Source: Clostridiaceae bacterium
Lineage (GTDB): Bacteria > Bacillota > Clostridia > Lachnospirales > Lachnospiraceae
Assembly (NCBI GenBank): GCA_902363735.1
Contig: CABJBA010000001.1
Location: forward strand, 372,001 to 436,000
DNA length: 64,000 nucleotides
Reading direction: 5' to 3'
In this document: positions 9,401 through 17,881 of the stretch, in pieces
How the letters are laid out: each line of letters starts with the position of its first letter
Numbering within the stretch: the first letter of the stretch is position 1
The notes under the pieces: generated by a model
What the model saw: the letters and a program-made list of their open reading frames with translations, nothing else
Told to the model about the DNA's origin: nothing
The model's database searches: none
Translations under genes and position numbers: made by a program

Positions 9401-9422
9401 CTCCTTTGCTTGCCTAAAGGAG
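9401..9422 (-). promoter_or_regulatory. Hairpin containing the helicase ribosome-binding site
   Basis: CTCCTTT and AAAGGAG form a 7-bp stem with an 8-nt loop; the 3' arm AAAGGAG is the helicase Shine-Dalgarno sequence, 11 nt before the ATG. Base pairing would hide it and could limit translation. Confidence 0.5.
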
Positions 9423-9539
9423 CGACACAAGAATGCGGCGGAATCAGGAAAAGGGTTGAAAGTTTGTTGACTCAATAAGCCTGTTCCGCCGCATGGTTTC
9501 TATCGCTCCGATAGAACACGATAGATATTTATATCAAAG

Positions 9540-9820
9540 CAAAGGTGTGATAAGCGATCCGGCTGGTGCTGCCGGACTCCATAAAAGCCGCCCCTCATTC
9601 TTTCTCAAATGAGGGTGATGCGTTTTCCCGGCCGTCTACCGGGCTATCCAATGCGGTGAAGCGTTCAAGATAGAAGTACCATGATGACCGGCAGGGATCG
9701 TCGCAATCCGTCCCACCACGGGGCGTAACTGCCGCAGACAGTATCGCTCGGAGGGCATTGCCCCCGTCTTGGCGTGTCCCAGCGTGTTGCTCCCCCTGCC
9801 GGTGATGTACCCATCACACC
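9540..9820 (-). ncRNA. Candidate structured RNA upstream of the helicase
   Basis: The 520-bp gap between the sigma-like gene and the helicase is packed with inverted repeats. A 10-bp helix pairs 9687-9696 with 9794-9803 and encloses about 97 nt. Local hairpins lie at 9802-9817 (overlapping that helix, so the two are alternatives at one edge), 9627-9643 (CCCGG/CCGGG), 9592-9615 (CCCTCATT/AATGAGGG) and 9558-9576 (TCCGGC/GCCGGA). On the minus strand it would be a leader of the helicase mRNA or a separate RNA. A 66-codon frame with a TTG start (9836-9636) crosses it without a good ribosome-binding site. The rest of the gap has an inverted repeat (9433-9448 with 9480-9494) and a hairpin at 9498-9516. 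Confidence 0.5.
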
Positions 9821-9910
9821 CGTATTCTGTTTTCAATGTTCAGGCGAAAGGAGATTAAAAAATTCCTTTCACCCAATGTCAAAAAAACAGGGGGGTGTAG
9901 GGGTACAAAA

Positions 9911-10405
9911 TTAAATTTTTTTGAAAAACTTTTGTAGCTTTGCCGTAGCCGCCTCTATGCTTTCGTGGACAGAGGTAAAATGCACTCCCTCACGACCGGC
10001 AATCTGACGATAAGATAAACCCTCTATAAAATGCAAAATAAACCGGCGCCGCTGAATCTCTGTCAATTCTCCGCTGGCCAGCAGCCGCCTTGCGGCTTCC
10101 TTGGCTTTTTGGGTATTGCTTTTATGTATCAAGTCCAAATCAAGGGGTGGTGCGGCAAGCTGCTCTGTTTCCTCCAATCCGTTGATGGTCACATCCAAAC
10201 GGCTTGTCCGATTTTCATGTGTGACTTGCTGATGATAAATTTCATCCGACAAGGCTTTCAGTTCCAAGAAGTCCTGTGCTGTCTTGCCGGGGTTCTCTGC
10301 AAGGTAGTCCTCCAGTGTAATTTCTACAATGCGGTCTGCGAAACGGTAAACAATGCCCTCGCTGAATTTATTTAGGGCATAATCACTGTCTTTATAATTC
10401 TTCAT
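9911..10405 (-). CDS. Sigma-70 region-4-like regulator of the ICE
   Basis: The protein has 164 residues from the ATG at 10405 (SD GGAGG, 8 nt upstream); a longer frame to 10468 lacks support. The C-terminal third reads LTEIQRRRFILHFIEGLSYRQIAGREGVHFTSVHESIEAA, a classic sigma region 4 helix-turn-helix, preceded by a non-conserved N-terminal half beginning MKNYKDSDYALNKFSEG. Sigma-like proteins of this size are a standard Tn1549-family gene and are thought to control transfer genes. Region 2 is not evident, so it is not a full sigma factor. The gene lies upstream of the structured region and helicase, and its ribosome-binding site is within a perfect hairpin. Confidence 0.75.
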   Translation of the reverse strand: MKNYKDSDYALNKFSEGIVYRFADRIVEITLEDYLAENPGKTAQDFLELKALSDEIYHQQVTHENRTSRLDVTINGLEETEQLAAPPLDLDLIHKSNTQKAKEAARRLLASGELTEIQRRRFILHFIEGLSYRQIAGREGVHFTSVHESIEAATAKLQKFFKKI

Positions 10406-10413
10406 GTTCCTTT

Positions 10414-10454
10414 CCTCCGATCTGTTTTGCTGAAATACGAAAACAGATCGGAGG
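10414..10454 (-). promoter_or_regulatory. 15-bp perfect hairpin that buries the SD of the sigma-like gene
   Basis: CCTCCGATCTGTTTT pairs perfectly with AAAACAGATCGGAGG across an 11-nt loop. The final GGAGG is the Shine-Dalgarno sequence, 8 nt before the ATG of the sigma-like gene. As RNA it would strongly occlude initiation; as DNA it could instead be an operator. Confidence 0.6.
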
Positions 10455-10700
10455 GTGGGGAACGGCATCGTGGTTGTGCAGAAATATCACGACACAACCC
10501 TGAATGTGGTATAATTTGTAAATCATATAGGAAATTTGTCGAAAAAAATAAGTCAGCACTTCGCCCTTGGCAAAATGCTAACTTTTTTAGGTTTACATGA
10601 TTATATTGTAGGTTTGAACTGGAGTATGTATAGATTGTTCTTTCTCTATTTGCACCCCGAAAAGGGATAAAAGCGGAATATCTTCATATGGATACCTCTC

Positions 10701-10718
10701 TCGCTATAGCTATAGCGA
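10701..10718. promoter_or_regulatory. 18-bp perfect palindrome, possible operator
   Basis: TCGCTATAGCTATAGCGA is a perfect palindrome in the 500-bp gap between the sigma-like gene and the first surface protein. Its size suits a dimeric regulator site. No gene is visible in the gap; the remainder is AT-rich with a terminator at 10761-10796. Confidence 0.35.
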
Positions 10719-10760
10719 AAGCCGGTATCACAAAGTCCAGAGCATCCGTTAAAAACCGCA

Positions 10761-10796
10761 AAAGCCTGCCCTCCGAGTATAAAGAGGGCAGGCTTT
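10761..10796 (-). terminator. Terminator after the first SLH/LysM gene
   Basis: AAAGCCTGCCCTC and GAGGGCAGGCTTT form a perfect 13-bp stem with a 10-nt loop, about 110 nt past the surface-protein stop. A T-run follows a few bases later on the minus strand (GCGGTTTTT). It would end the first copy of the envelope operon. Confidence 0.7.
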
Positions 10797-10906
10797 GCTT
10801 AACTGTCAGCAGCCAGACTATCATAGCGTCCTAAGACACCTTAGACCCTCGGCTTTGCGTCCCCGGCTTTAACCGGGTTTGCCCATAGCTTTATTGATTT
10901 GTTGTT

Positions 10907-13900
10907 TTACTTCTCTGGTACCCTGAGTACATCGCCGGGATGGATGAGAGAGAACCGACTTTTGTTATTCAATCGCTCCAACTCACTCATGGGGCAGCCC
11001 AGCTTGCGGGATATGCTCCAGAAGCTATCGCCCTTTTGCACGGTGTAGGTGGTGTACCGCAAATTCTTCGGCACATCCGCTGTCACACCGTACTGGTCAA
11101 AGGCATAGGTCGCCCCGTCGATGTCCTGCTTGCCGATGAGGGGCTTGCCGTCCTTGAAGTACATCCATTTGCCGGAATCGTTCATGGACCAGCCCTGCGC
11201 TGTGTCGCTGGAAATTGCCAGCTCCACAAAGCGGCGCAGTACAGCAGACACCTCGGCTCTTGTGGCTGTACCCTGCGGATCAAACAAATTGCTATTCTTG
11301 CCGCTGATCACACCTGCCATCTGCATCTGCTTCACGGCTTCCTTGGCGTAGGTGTTGATTTTAGCGTTATCTGTAAAGATATTTTCGATATGAACCTTCG
11401 GCAGAGTATAACCGATGGTCTTGGCATAGTTGCTCATAATGACCGCCATCTGCTCACGGGTGATGGACTGATCCGGGACAAACCTTCCATTGCCAACCCC
11501 GTTTACAATGTTGTTTTTGCTTGCCCACTCAATGTAGCCCATATAGTAGGCATCGTCTTTCACATCGTTGAAGCTGCTCTTTGCGTAGCCGCTCACATCG
11601 GCGTTTGCAAGCCTCCCCAGCGCCGTGACGAACATCCCTCTTGTCATGGCGGTGTTCGGGCTGAATGTAGTGTTGGAAGTGCCACTAAACAATCCACGGC
11701 TCACCACAAACTCAATATCTCCCTTTGCCCAATGACCTGCAATGTCCGTAAATGCGGTGTTAGTCTGTTTATAGCCGATGCCATAGGTAGAAAAATGATC
11801 GGTGCTGAAATGCAGTACCTTTTCCACACTGTCATAGGCTGAGTTTGTGAGCCAGTGTACCTTGCCCTTGCTGTCTACATACACAGCCTGCACATTCCCA
11901 GCCTTTTCATTTGCGCCGAGAGTATATGGGATAGTTACCGATACGCTACCTGCGCCGAAGCTGCTAACTTCCTTGCCGTTGCCGTAGTTCACCTTGAAGT
12001 CGAATACCGGGCGGCTGCCGATGGCTTTTTTCGCATCACCGGTCAACTTGCTACTATCCCCACGGGTGGCGGTGATGTTGACATCCGATTTTGCCTGTTT
12101 GTTGATTTCCTGCACAGTCATCAAATCCATGCCGATCCGGATATCGGGGTTATCCACCACCACAAGGGTGTTGACAATTTTCTTCTCAATGATGGTGTCC
12201 TGCACGGTCTTAGGCAGATTGACCGTAACATTGGAGGCGGTCTTGCTTCCGGTATCCACATGGAGCACCACCGTGATGCCGTTTTGCTCGTTGCCGCTTT
12301 TCTTGGCGTCCGCCAGAGCCTTCTCAAAGGCATCGGTCACAGTTTTGCCAGTGATGTTCACTGTGACATTGCCCTTACTGTCCACTGTGCCGGAAACCTT
12401 GATTTCCCCCTGTGTAGGTGAATTTGGCTTGTCCGGTGCGGGCGGGGTGACGATAACAGGGCTGCTGTTGTCGTTTGAGGAACTGCCGCCGCCACTTCCA
12501 GAGCCACCGCCGCCGGTGTAAGTCCAATGGGCATAGTAGCTCACAGTTGCATTGACGGTTGTGCTTGCGGAGATTTGAGTTCCGCCGCTTGCCGCCGTAT
12601 ACCAGCCGTCAAAGCTGTAACTGCCGGAGCGTGTCGGTATCGGGAGCGTTCCTACCGCTGTACCGGATGCAACCGAGCGTGATGTTTCACCGACCGTGCC
12701 TCCGTTCGGGTTGAAGGTGACGGTGTGGGTCGGGGCCGCCGTCACAGAGAAGCTTAGGTCTACCGTAGCGTTGGTGCTGCGGTCGGTGCTTACGGTCAGC
12801 GTTTCATTGTAATTGCCCACCGCAAGACCGGTTTTCGGTGTAACGGTAAAGGTGGCTGTACCGCCTGCCGCCAGTGTGGTGGTACTGAGTGCGCCGATGG
12901 TGTGGTTGGTGCTGGTCGGCTGGGTCAGTGTCACGCTGGAGTTTCCGGTGTTTGTGATGGTGACAGTCTGCGCTGCCGGGGCACTGTAGCCCACCGTCAG
13001 TGAGCCAAAATCCTTGCTGGTTGGATTCGCTGTGATGGTATAGGTAGGAACCGCCGTCACAGAGAAGCTCAGGTCTACCGTAGCGTTGGTGCTGCGGTCG
13101 GTGCTTACGGTCAGCGTTTCATTGTAATTCCCCACTGCAAGGCCGGCTTTCGGTGTAACGGTAAAGGTGGCCGTACCGCCTGCCGCCAGAGTTGTGTCGC
13201 TGAGTGCGCCGATGGTGTAGTTGGTGCTGCTCGGCTGGGTCAGCGTCACGCTGGAGTTTCCGGTGTTTGTGATGGTGACAGTCTGCGCTGCCGGGGCGCT
13301 GTAACCAACTGACAGTGAACCAAAATCCTTGGTGGTCGGATTGGCGGTGATAGTATAGGTTGGTGCCGCCGTCACAGTAAAGATGAAGTTTACCGTAGTG
13401 CTGGTGCTGTGGTCGGTGCTTACGGTCAGGGCTTCAGCGTAATTGCCCACCGCAAGACCGACTTTCGGAGCAACGGTAAAGGTAGCCGTGCCGCCAGCCG
13501 CCAGTGTTGTGTCGCTGAGTGTGCCGATGGTGTAGTTGGTGCTGGTTGGCGGGGTAAGCGTCACACTGGAGTTTCCGGTATTTCTGATAGTAACAGTCTG
13601 CGCTGCCGGGGCAGTGTAGCCCACTGCCAGCGAACCAAAATGCTTGCTGATCGGACTGGCTGTGATGGTGTAGGTAGGAACCGTCGTCACTGCAAAACTC
13701 AATTCCACCGTAGCATTGGTGCTATGGTTGGTGCTTACGGTCAGCGTTTCAGCGTAATTGCCCACTGAAAGACCTGTTTTTGGTGCAACGGTAAAGGTGG
13801 CTGTATCGCCTGCCGCCAGTGTGGTGGTGCTGAGTGCGCCGATGGTGTAGTTGGTGCTGGTCGGCTGGGTCAGCGTCACACTGGAGTTTCCGGTGTTTGT

Positions 13901-16741
13901 GATAGTAACAGTCTGCGCTGCCGGGGCACTGTAACCCACTGCCAGCGAACCAAAATCCTTGCTGGTCGGACTGGCTGTGATGGTGTAGCTGGGTGCAGCG
14001 GTTACCGTTAGCGTGGCCGAATTTGAGGTAGCAGCAGGCGCTACCGTGTCACTGACGACGGCGCGGTATTGATATCCGTTCATCCCTGCGGTTGCTCCTG
14101 TGATGGTCAGCATTGCCGTCGTGGCGCCGCTATACAAGATACCGTCCAAGATGTCCGCAAAGCCTAAGCCGGCGTTAACCTGCCACTGGTAGGTTAAGTC
14201 CGTTCCGACCGCCGCAACCGAGAAGGTAGCTGACTGTCCTTCGGTCACCTCCAAATCGGATGGCTGGACTGTGATGGGAGGAGGCACTGAAGTATCTACC
14301 AGTACGCCGTTGGTGTTGCCTACACTTTTGAGCATCAAATTCGCATTGTTTCCTGCTGCATCTTGAATGATGCCGCCGTTGAGGGTTAGCGCGCCAACGC
14401 TGACACCATCGCTGTCGCTGTCGCCCGCCTGCACCGTATAGCGGAAGGTCAGTGATGATGTGCCGCTGCCGGACACATAGGTGGCATGCTGTGACGTGCT
14501 ACCTATGGTCAGCGCAATATAGGGCAGGCCATTTGTTGTGTCTACAATCACACTCTCGTCAAAATTTACTGTAAAGTCCAAATTATTTCCGGGCAAATAA
14601 GTGTCGTTCGCTGGTACCGTTACCGAAGAGACGACGGGAGCTGTGGTGTCAGACGCCGTCCATTGCGCGGTTAATCCAGTCACGGTATTGGGAACAGTTG
14701 CATCCGCAGCATAGGTTGTGCCGCCACTGTCTTTCCATCCAGCAAACGTCTTGCCATCGGGCGCGGTCAGCCCCGCACCGCTTGGCGCTTTGAAGACATC
14801 GCCCGCACAGATGATATTGATATTCGCAGTACTGTCCTTTAACTTGCCGTCATTCAGGTTCAGCGTGACCGCTTTTAGTCCGTCATCGCCCAGAGCGCCA
14901 GGGTTCAGCACTTCAAGGGCGGGCCGGAAGCCAATGTCCACATTGCCGTAGTCACTATCGCTGTAAAGCCAACGGCGCGCGCCGGAGTACCCCCGCCTAA
15001 CGCGGGAATAGGGATCACTTTCAAAAGTATCCTGTCCCCAAGAGGATTTTTCGTTCCAATGTTTTATCCAGCCTGCTACATTTTCGATTGAACCTGATTT
15101 ATACAAAATCTGATCCCATTCGTTGGTATTCGGCTGTCCCACATGATCACTGCCATTTGATGCAGAACCTGTTTTGCTGCTTCCTGCGCTCAGGGAACGC
15201 AGCGTGTAGTTTGTATCAAAGGGTTTGCCAAAGATGAGGCTTGCTGTGTTCAAGCTGTCCCAACTGACATTTGTGCCGATGACATAATCCCCCACAAACA
15301 GGCTGCGGTCGGATTTGTTTGCGGATGCATATTCTTCGGTTGTTACCATTGCGATTGGCAAGCTATAGGCGTTCACCGTGCCTGCATAGGTAAAGGGCAC
15401 ATAGTGCAGGGTTGTGTCCGGCAGGGCGGTGTTAACCGTGCCGATGTTGTCCTTTTCGCCGGAAAGGTCAAAATAGTAGGTGCCGCCGGGGGTGAGGTTG
15501 AATTGCTCGGTAACACCCGCCGCAGGCTCAACCTTTAAGTATTTGTAGGTTGCAAGATTCGACGCATTATACGCAACTGCGTCACTTCCATCGATGTTTG
15601 TACTTGCCATCACCTGCACATTTGTGAAAGTAGGAGATCCGTTTATAAGTTGCAATGCATTCTTATCACTGCTTGCAGTCACCACTCCGCCGCTGATGAT
15701 TAGGCTCGCCTTGGCGGAAAGCCCAGATATCGACCCCGAAGCAGTCACCACTCCGCCGCGGATGGTTATTGAGCCATTAAAAGTGCTAATTCCAGATGTA
15801 CCTTCAGTGCTCGTCACAGTTCCCCCATTGATAACTACGGATAAAGACCCCCAAATCGTTGCGTTCACTGTAGTGATTGTGCCGCTGTTAATGGTTAGAT
15901 ACCTGCTATAAATCCCCTCACCACCGTTGGTGGTTATAGTGAGGGAGCCGTTATCTTCTTCATTGATGACGAGATCGCCGCTCTCGCCAGTAAAAATTCC
16001 ATATCTAGAGTTTAAAGTATTTGGAAGATTAATAGTATTTGTGCCTGCCAACTTGAGGTTAAGACCATTCGGGGCATAAATACCGAAGTTAAATGATAAC
16101 CAGTTGTACGCCTTGGTAATTGTAGCACCGTTCAGGGTCAGGGTATTTGTTTCACTGTCATAGGTAACGGTTGCACCATCACCGTCTGCTGCACCAAGGA
16201 CATCATCCTTATTATCATCAGTCACCTGCACGCCGTCTACCCATACATTGTAAGTTGTGGCATCCATAGGACCAAACATGATCCCATGGAGCATGGCCGC
16301 CTCCAACGTCACAGTAACCTCCGGCAGCTCAGTACTAACTGTATAGCCCTCTATTACCGGGGTAAAAACATATGCGCCCTCGGTGTCCATGTCATATTCC
16401 GGTGTAGAATCCCATTTGACAGGAATATCCACGGTGGTTTCTTCCCATTCAGGCTCATTTGCCGCTGTGGGGGTAGCTGTTTCCGGGCTGCCGGAATCCT
16501 GCACGTAATCCTCCCCGGCAGGCACGGCTGTCCGCACCGCGGCAGTCAGCGTTTCGGGCAATTCCAAATTCTCGCTGGATGTTCCCAGTGATACTGTTTT
16601 TTCTGCTTCTGTAAGTGGTGCAAAGCTGGTGATTTCCCCACTTGTACCAATAGGCGTATGTATTTCTTCCGCCATTGCGGTCACTGGTAGCAGGGTCACT
16701 ACCATGCACAGCGCAAGAAACATACTGAGTATTTTTTTCAT
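10907..16741 (-). CDS. Giant secreted surface protein with HYDIN-like repeats, SLH and LysM domains
   Basis: The protein has 1944 residues from the ATG at 16741 (AAGGAGGAA upstream); the longer frame to 16858 only reads through the zinc-ribbon gene. It begins with a signal peptide (KKILSMFLALCMVV .. AMAEE). A beta-helix-like region and a DUF6273-type block follow (ending RPALEVLNPG), then an adhesin-like domain and an Ig-like domain. Four 105-residue choice-of-anchor/HYDIN-type repeats come next, then one InlB-type repeat (VTFNPNGGTVGE). After a Gly/Ser linker there are three SLH domains, a WMYFKDGKPL cell-wall-binding-like motif and a C-terminal LysM. SLH and LysM would hold it to the cell wall. 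It overlaps the zinc-ribbon stop (ATGA). Confidence 0.88.
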   Translation of the reverse strand: MKKILSMFLALCMVVTLLPVTAMAEEIHTPIGTSGEITSFAPLTEAEKTVSLGTSSENLELPETLTAAVRTAVPAGEDYVQDSGSPETATPTAANEPEWEETTVDIPVKWDSTPEYDMDTEGAYVFTPVIEGYTVSTELPEVTVTLEAAMLHGIMFGPMDATTYNVWVDGVQVTDDNKDDVLGAADGDGATVTYDSETNTLTLNGATITKAYNWLSFNFGIYAPNGLNLKLAGTNTINLPNTLNSRYGIFTGESGDLVINEEDNGSLTITTNGGEGIYSRYLTINSGTITTVNATIWGSLSVVINGGTVTSTEGTSGISTFNGSITIRGGVVTASGSISGLSAKASLIISGGVVTASSDKNALQLINGSPTFTNVQVMASTNIDGSDAVAYNASNLATYKYLKVEPAAGVTEQFNLTPGGTYYFDLSGEKDNIGTVNTALPDTTLHYVPFTYAGTVNAYSLPIAMVTTEEYASANKSDRSLFVGDYVIGTNVSWDSLNTASLIFGKPFDTNYTLRSLSAGSSKTGSASNGSDHVGQPNTNEWDQILYKSGSIENVAGWIKHWNEKSSWGQDTFESDPYSRVRRGYSGARRWLYSDSDYGNVDIGFRPALEVLNPGALGDDGLKAVTLNLNDGKLKDSTANINIICAGDVFKAPSGAGLTAPDGKTFAGWKDSGGTTYAADATVPNTVTGLTAQWTASDTTAPVVSSVTVPANDTYLPGNNLDFTVNFDESVIVDTTNGLPYIALTIGSTSQHATYVSGSGTSSLTFRYTVQAGDSDSDGVSVGALTLNGGIIQDAAGNNANLMLKSVGNTNGVLVDTSVPPPITVQPSDLEVTEGQSATFSVAAVGTDLTYQWQVNAGLGFADILDGILYSGATTAMLTITGATAGMNGYQYRAVVSDTVAPAATSNSATLTVTAAPSYTITASPTSKDFGSLAVGYSAPAAQTVTITNTGNSSVTLTQPTSTNYTIGALSTTTLAAGDTATFTVAPKTGLSVGNYAETLTVSTNHSTNATVELSFAVTTVPTYTITASPISKHFGSLAVGYTAPAAQTVTIRNTGNSSVTLTPPTSTNYTIGTLSDTTLAAGGTATFTVAPKVGLAVGNYAEALTVSTDHSTSTTVNFIFTVTAAPTYTITANPTTKDFGSLSVGYSAPAAQTVTITNTGNSSVTLTQPSSTNYTIGALSDTTLAAGGTATFTVTPKAGLAVGNYNETLTVSTDRSTNATVDLSFSVTAVPTYTITANPTSKDFGSLTVGYSAPAAQTVTITNTGNSSVTLTQPTSTNHTIGALSTTTLAAGGTATFTVTPKTGLAVGNYNETLTVSTDRSTNATVDLSFSVTAAPTHTVTFNPNGGTVGETSRSVASGTAVGTLPIPTRSGSYSFDGWYTAASGGTQISASTTVNATVSYYAHWTYTGGGGSGSGGGSSSNDNSSPVIVTPPAPDKPNSPTQGEIKVSGTVDSKGNVTVNITGKTVTDAFEKALADAKKSGNEQNGITVVLHVDTGSKTASNVTVNLPKTVQDTIIEKKIVNTLVVVDNPDIRIGMDLMTVQEINKQAKSDVNITATRGDSSKLTGDAKKAIGSRPVFDFKVNYGNGKEVSSFGAGSVSVTIPYTLGANEKAGNVQAVYVDSKGKVHWLTNSAYDSVEKVLHFSTDHFSTYGIGYKQTNTAFTDIAGHWAKGDIEFVVSRGLFSGTSNTTFSPNTAMTRGMFVTALGRLANADVSGYAKSSFNDVKDDAYYMGYIEWASKNNIVNGVGNGRFVPDQSITREQMAVIMSNYAKTIGYTLPKVHIENIFTDNAKINTYAKEAVKQMQMAGVISGKNSNLFDPQGTATRAEVSAVLRRFVELAISSDTAQGWSMNDSGKWMYFKDGKPLIGKQDIDGATYAFDQYGVTADVPKNLRYTTYTVQKGDSFWSISRKLGCPMSELERLNNKSRFSLIHPGDVLRVPEK
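12730..13990 (-). repeat. Four tandem ~315-bp repeats encoding HYDIN-like domains
   Basis: Four consecutive units, each about 105 codons, begin YTITA(S/N)P and share DFGSLAVGY, APAAQTVTI, NTGNSSVTLT and ALS(D/T)TTLAAG. Nucleotide similarity between units is high, so copy number could change by recombination. Confidence 0.85.
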
Positions 16742-16917
16742 AATGTCTGTTCCTCCTTGATTTGTAAAGTCGGTTTTCCTTGTTCCAAAAGTTTTTCCAG
16801 CCTCCCAGTTTCTTCCTCGGTGGCGGGGCGAATATGGGGCTTCTCGCAGGAAGGGCATTCCTTTACCGCTCCCACCCGGCAGAATAAAAAGCCGCAGTCC
16901 TCGCAGGTGTAAGTCAT
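16738..16917 (-). CDS. Small zinc-ribbon protein
   Basis: This 59-residue protein starts MTYTCEDCGFLFCRVGA, with ECPSC following. The two CxxC pairs form a rubredoxin/zinc-ribbon-like knuckle, and the C-terminal half (TEEETGRLEKLLEQGK) is a charged helix. The ATG at 16917 has GAAAGGAGG upstream. Its stop codon overlaps the start of the giant surface protein (ATGA), so the two are translationally coupled. Function is unknown; it may be a cytosolic chaperone-like or regulatory partner of the exported protein (inference). A second, frameshifted copy lies at 25071-25249. Confidence 0.7.
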   Translation of the reverse strand: MTYTCEDCGFLFCRVGAVKECPSCEKPHIRPATEEETGRLEKLLEQGKPTLQIKEEQTL

Positions 16918-16954
16918 GTCATGCCCTCCTTTCCTATGGATAGAGCGGTTTTCT

Positions 16955-17857
16955 TCAAATTCCCAGCAGCTGGCGCTTCTTTGCGTCAAACTCCTGCTGG
17001 GAAATGACACCCTCTTCCATAAGCGCCTTGTATTTCTTGATTTCCTCAATAGCGTCGGCAGGGGGAGCTGAGGCTGTAAATGCGCCCTGCGCCCCGCCAA
17101 AACCGACAGTCTGCTCCGCCGCATCCGGAAAGGCAACTGTCTTGAGTGCAGTCACCAGCTTTTCGATTTCCTCCACGCTGATTCGGTAGTCACGAAGGTA
17201 GCTGTTCACATTCGGGCGGGTGTTATCAAACCGGGGGCCGTTCATATCGCATTGGATGACTGCCCAGTAAGGGTGGTCGAATTGCAGCTCCACATTAAAC
17301 GCCCGAAAGGGTTCGGGGACATCAAAATACTGCGTCGGCGCAGAATCATTTATCTTTCCGTCGTCCAGCCGGTCAAGGGTGCGGGCCAGCCGCTTGTTCG
17401 CTTCATACTGTGCGATTTGTGGCGCCATGGCCATGGCACGCTCAGTTACGGTGCTGGCATAACGGCGTATACCTTCCGCCGAGCCCTCAAACAAAGGGGC
17501 GTTGTCCTCTTTGATGGTAAAGGATTTCAGATGACCCGCCTCAAATATGGTTTTGTCGGGACTGCTGCTCATGCAAAAGAGCTTGTGCTGGAAATCAAAG
17601 ATGATTTTAGTGTCCCAAACGCCAAAGTCAACCTGTTCGGAAATCACGAATTGGTCTTTCAAAACTTGATTTTGGTCGTAAAACGCCAAATACTCCCGAA
17701 AGCTCTGCATGGTCAGGCTGCTTGCTTTGCCCGGTTCCATATCAAGCTTTCCATAACAGTTGCTACAGATATATTCACCCTCGATTTTCGATGGCAGAAG
17801 CCATGAAATCTTGCCACCGCAGATGGGGCAGGGTGGTTTTTTAGAAAATAGACCCAT
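16955..17857 (-). CDS. Zinc-ribbon (DUF4428-like) and SHOCT-domain protein
   Basis: The protein has 300 residues from the ATG at 17857, chosen because GGAGGG lies 7 nt upstream. The N-terminus MGLFSKKPPCPICGGKISW .. YICSNCYGKL is a four-cysteine zinc ribbon of the DUF4428 kind. The middle is a PH-like region (SFTIKEDNAPLFEG). The end (EIKKYKALMEEGVISQQEFDAKKRQLLGI) is a SHOCT domain, a short motif that usually mediates oligomerisation. It is cytoplasmic, with no membrane segment. It sits between DUF2207 and the zinc ribbon in the copy 1 operon. In copy 2 only the SHOCT end survives. Confidence 0.75.
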   Translation of the reverse strand: MGLFSKKPPCPICGGKISWLLPSKIEGEYICSNCYGKLDMEPGKASSLTMQSFREYLAFYDQNQVLKDQFVISEQVDFGVWDTKIIFDFQHKLFCMSSSPDKTIFEAGHLKSFTIKEDNAPLFEGSAEGIRRYASTVTERAMAMAPQIAQYEANKRLARTLDRLDDGKINDSAPTQYFDVPEPFRAFNVELQFDHPYWAVIQCDMNGPRFDNTRPNVNSYLRDYRISVEEIEKLVTALKTVAFPDAAEQTVGFGGAQGAFTASAPPADAIEEIKKYKALMEEGVISQQEFDAKKRQLLGI

Positions 17858-17881
17858 TGTCATTCCCTCCATTTGCACTCA

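Noticed and set aside
9636..9836. 66-codon minus-strand frame starting at TTG
   Set aside because: It crosses a region dominated by inverted repeats and has no clear ribosome-binding site. I list the region as a structured RNA candidate, though conservation could show that it is coding.
10940..11842. Long + strand frames over the SLH/LysM coding region, also at 21427-22233
   Set aside because: They are antisense shadows created by codon bias in the shared C-terminal region; the same shadow appears in both copies because the DNA is duplicated.
12730..13990. CRISPR-like periodic repeats
   Set aside because: Units are about 315 bp, in frame and protein coding (HYDIN-like domains), not short repeats with spacers.
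16742..16858. N-terminal extension of the giant surface protein
   Set aside because: It would precede a perfect signal peptide and is simply the zinc-ribbon DNA read in another frame; the start at 16741 has its own SD.
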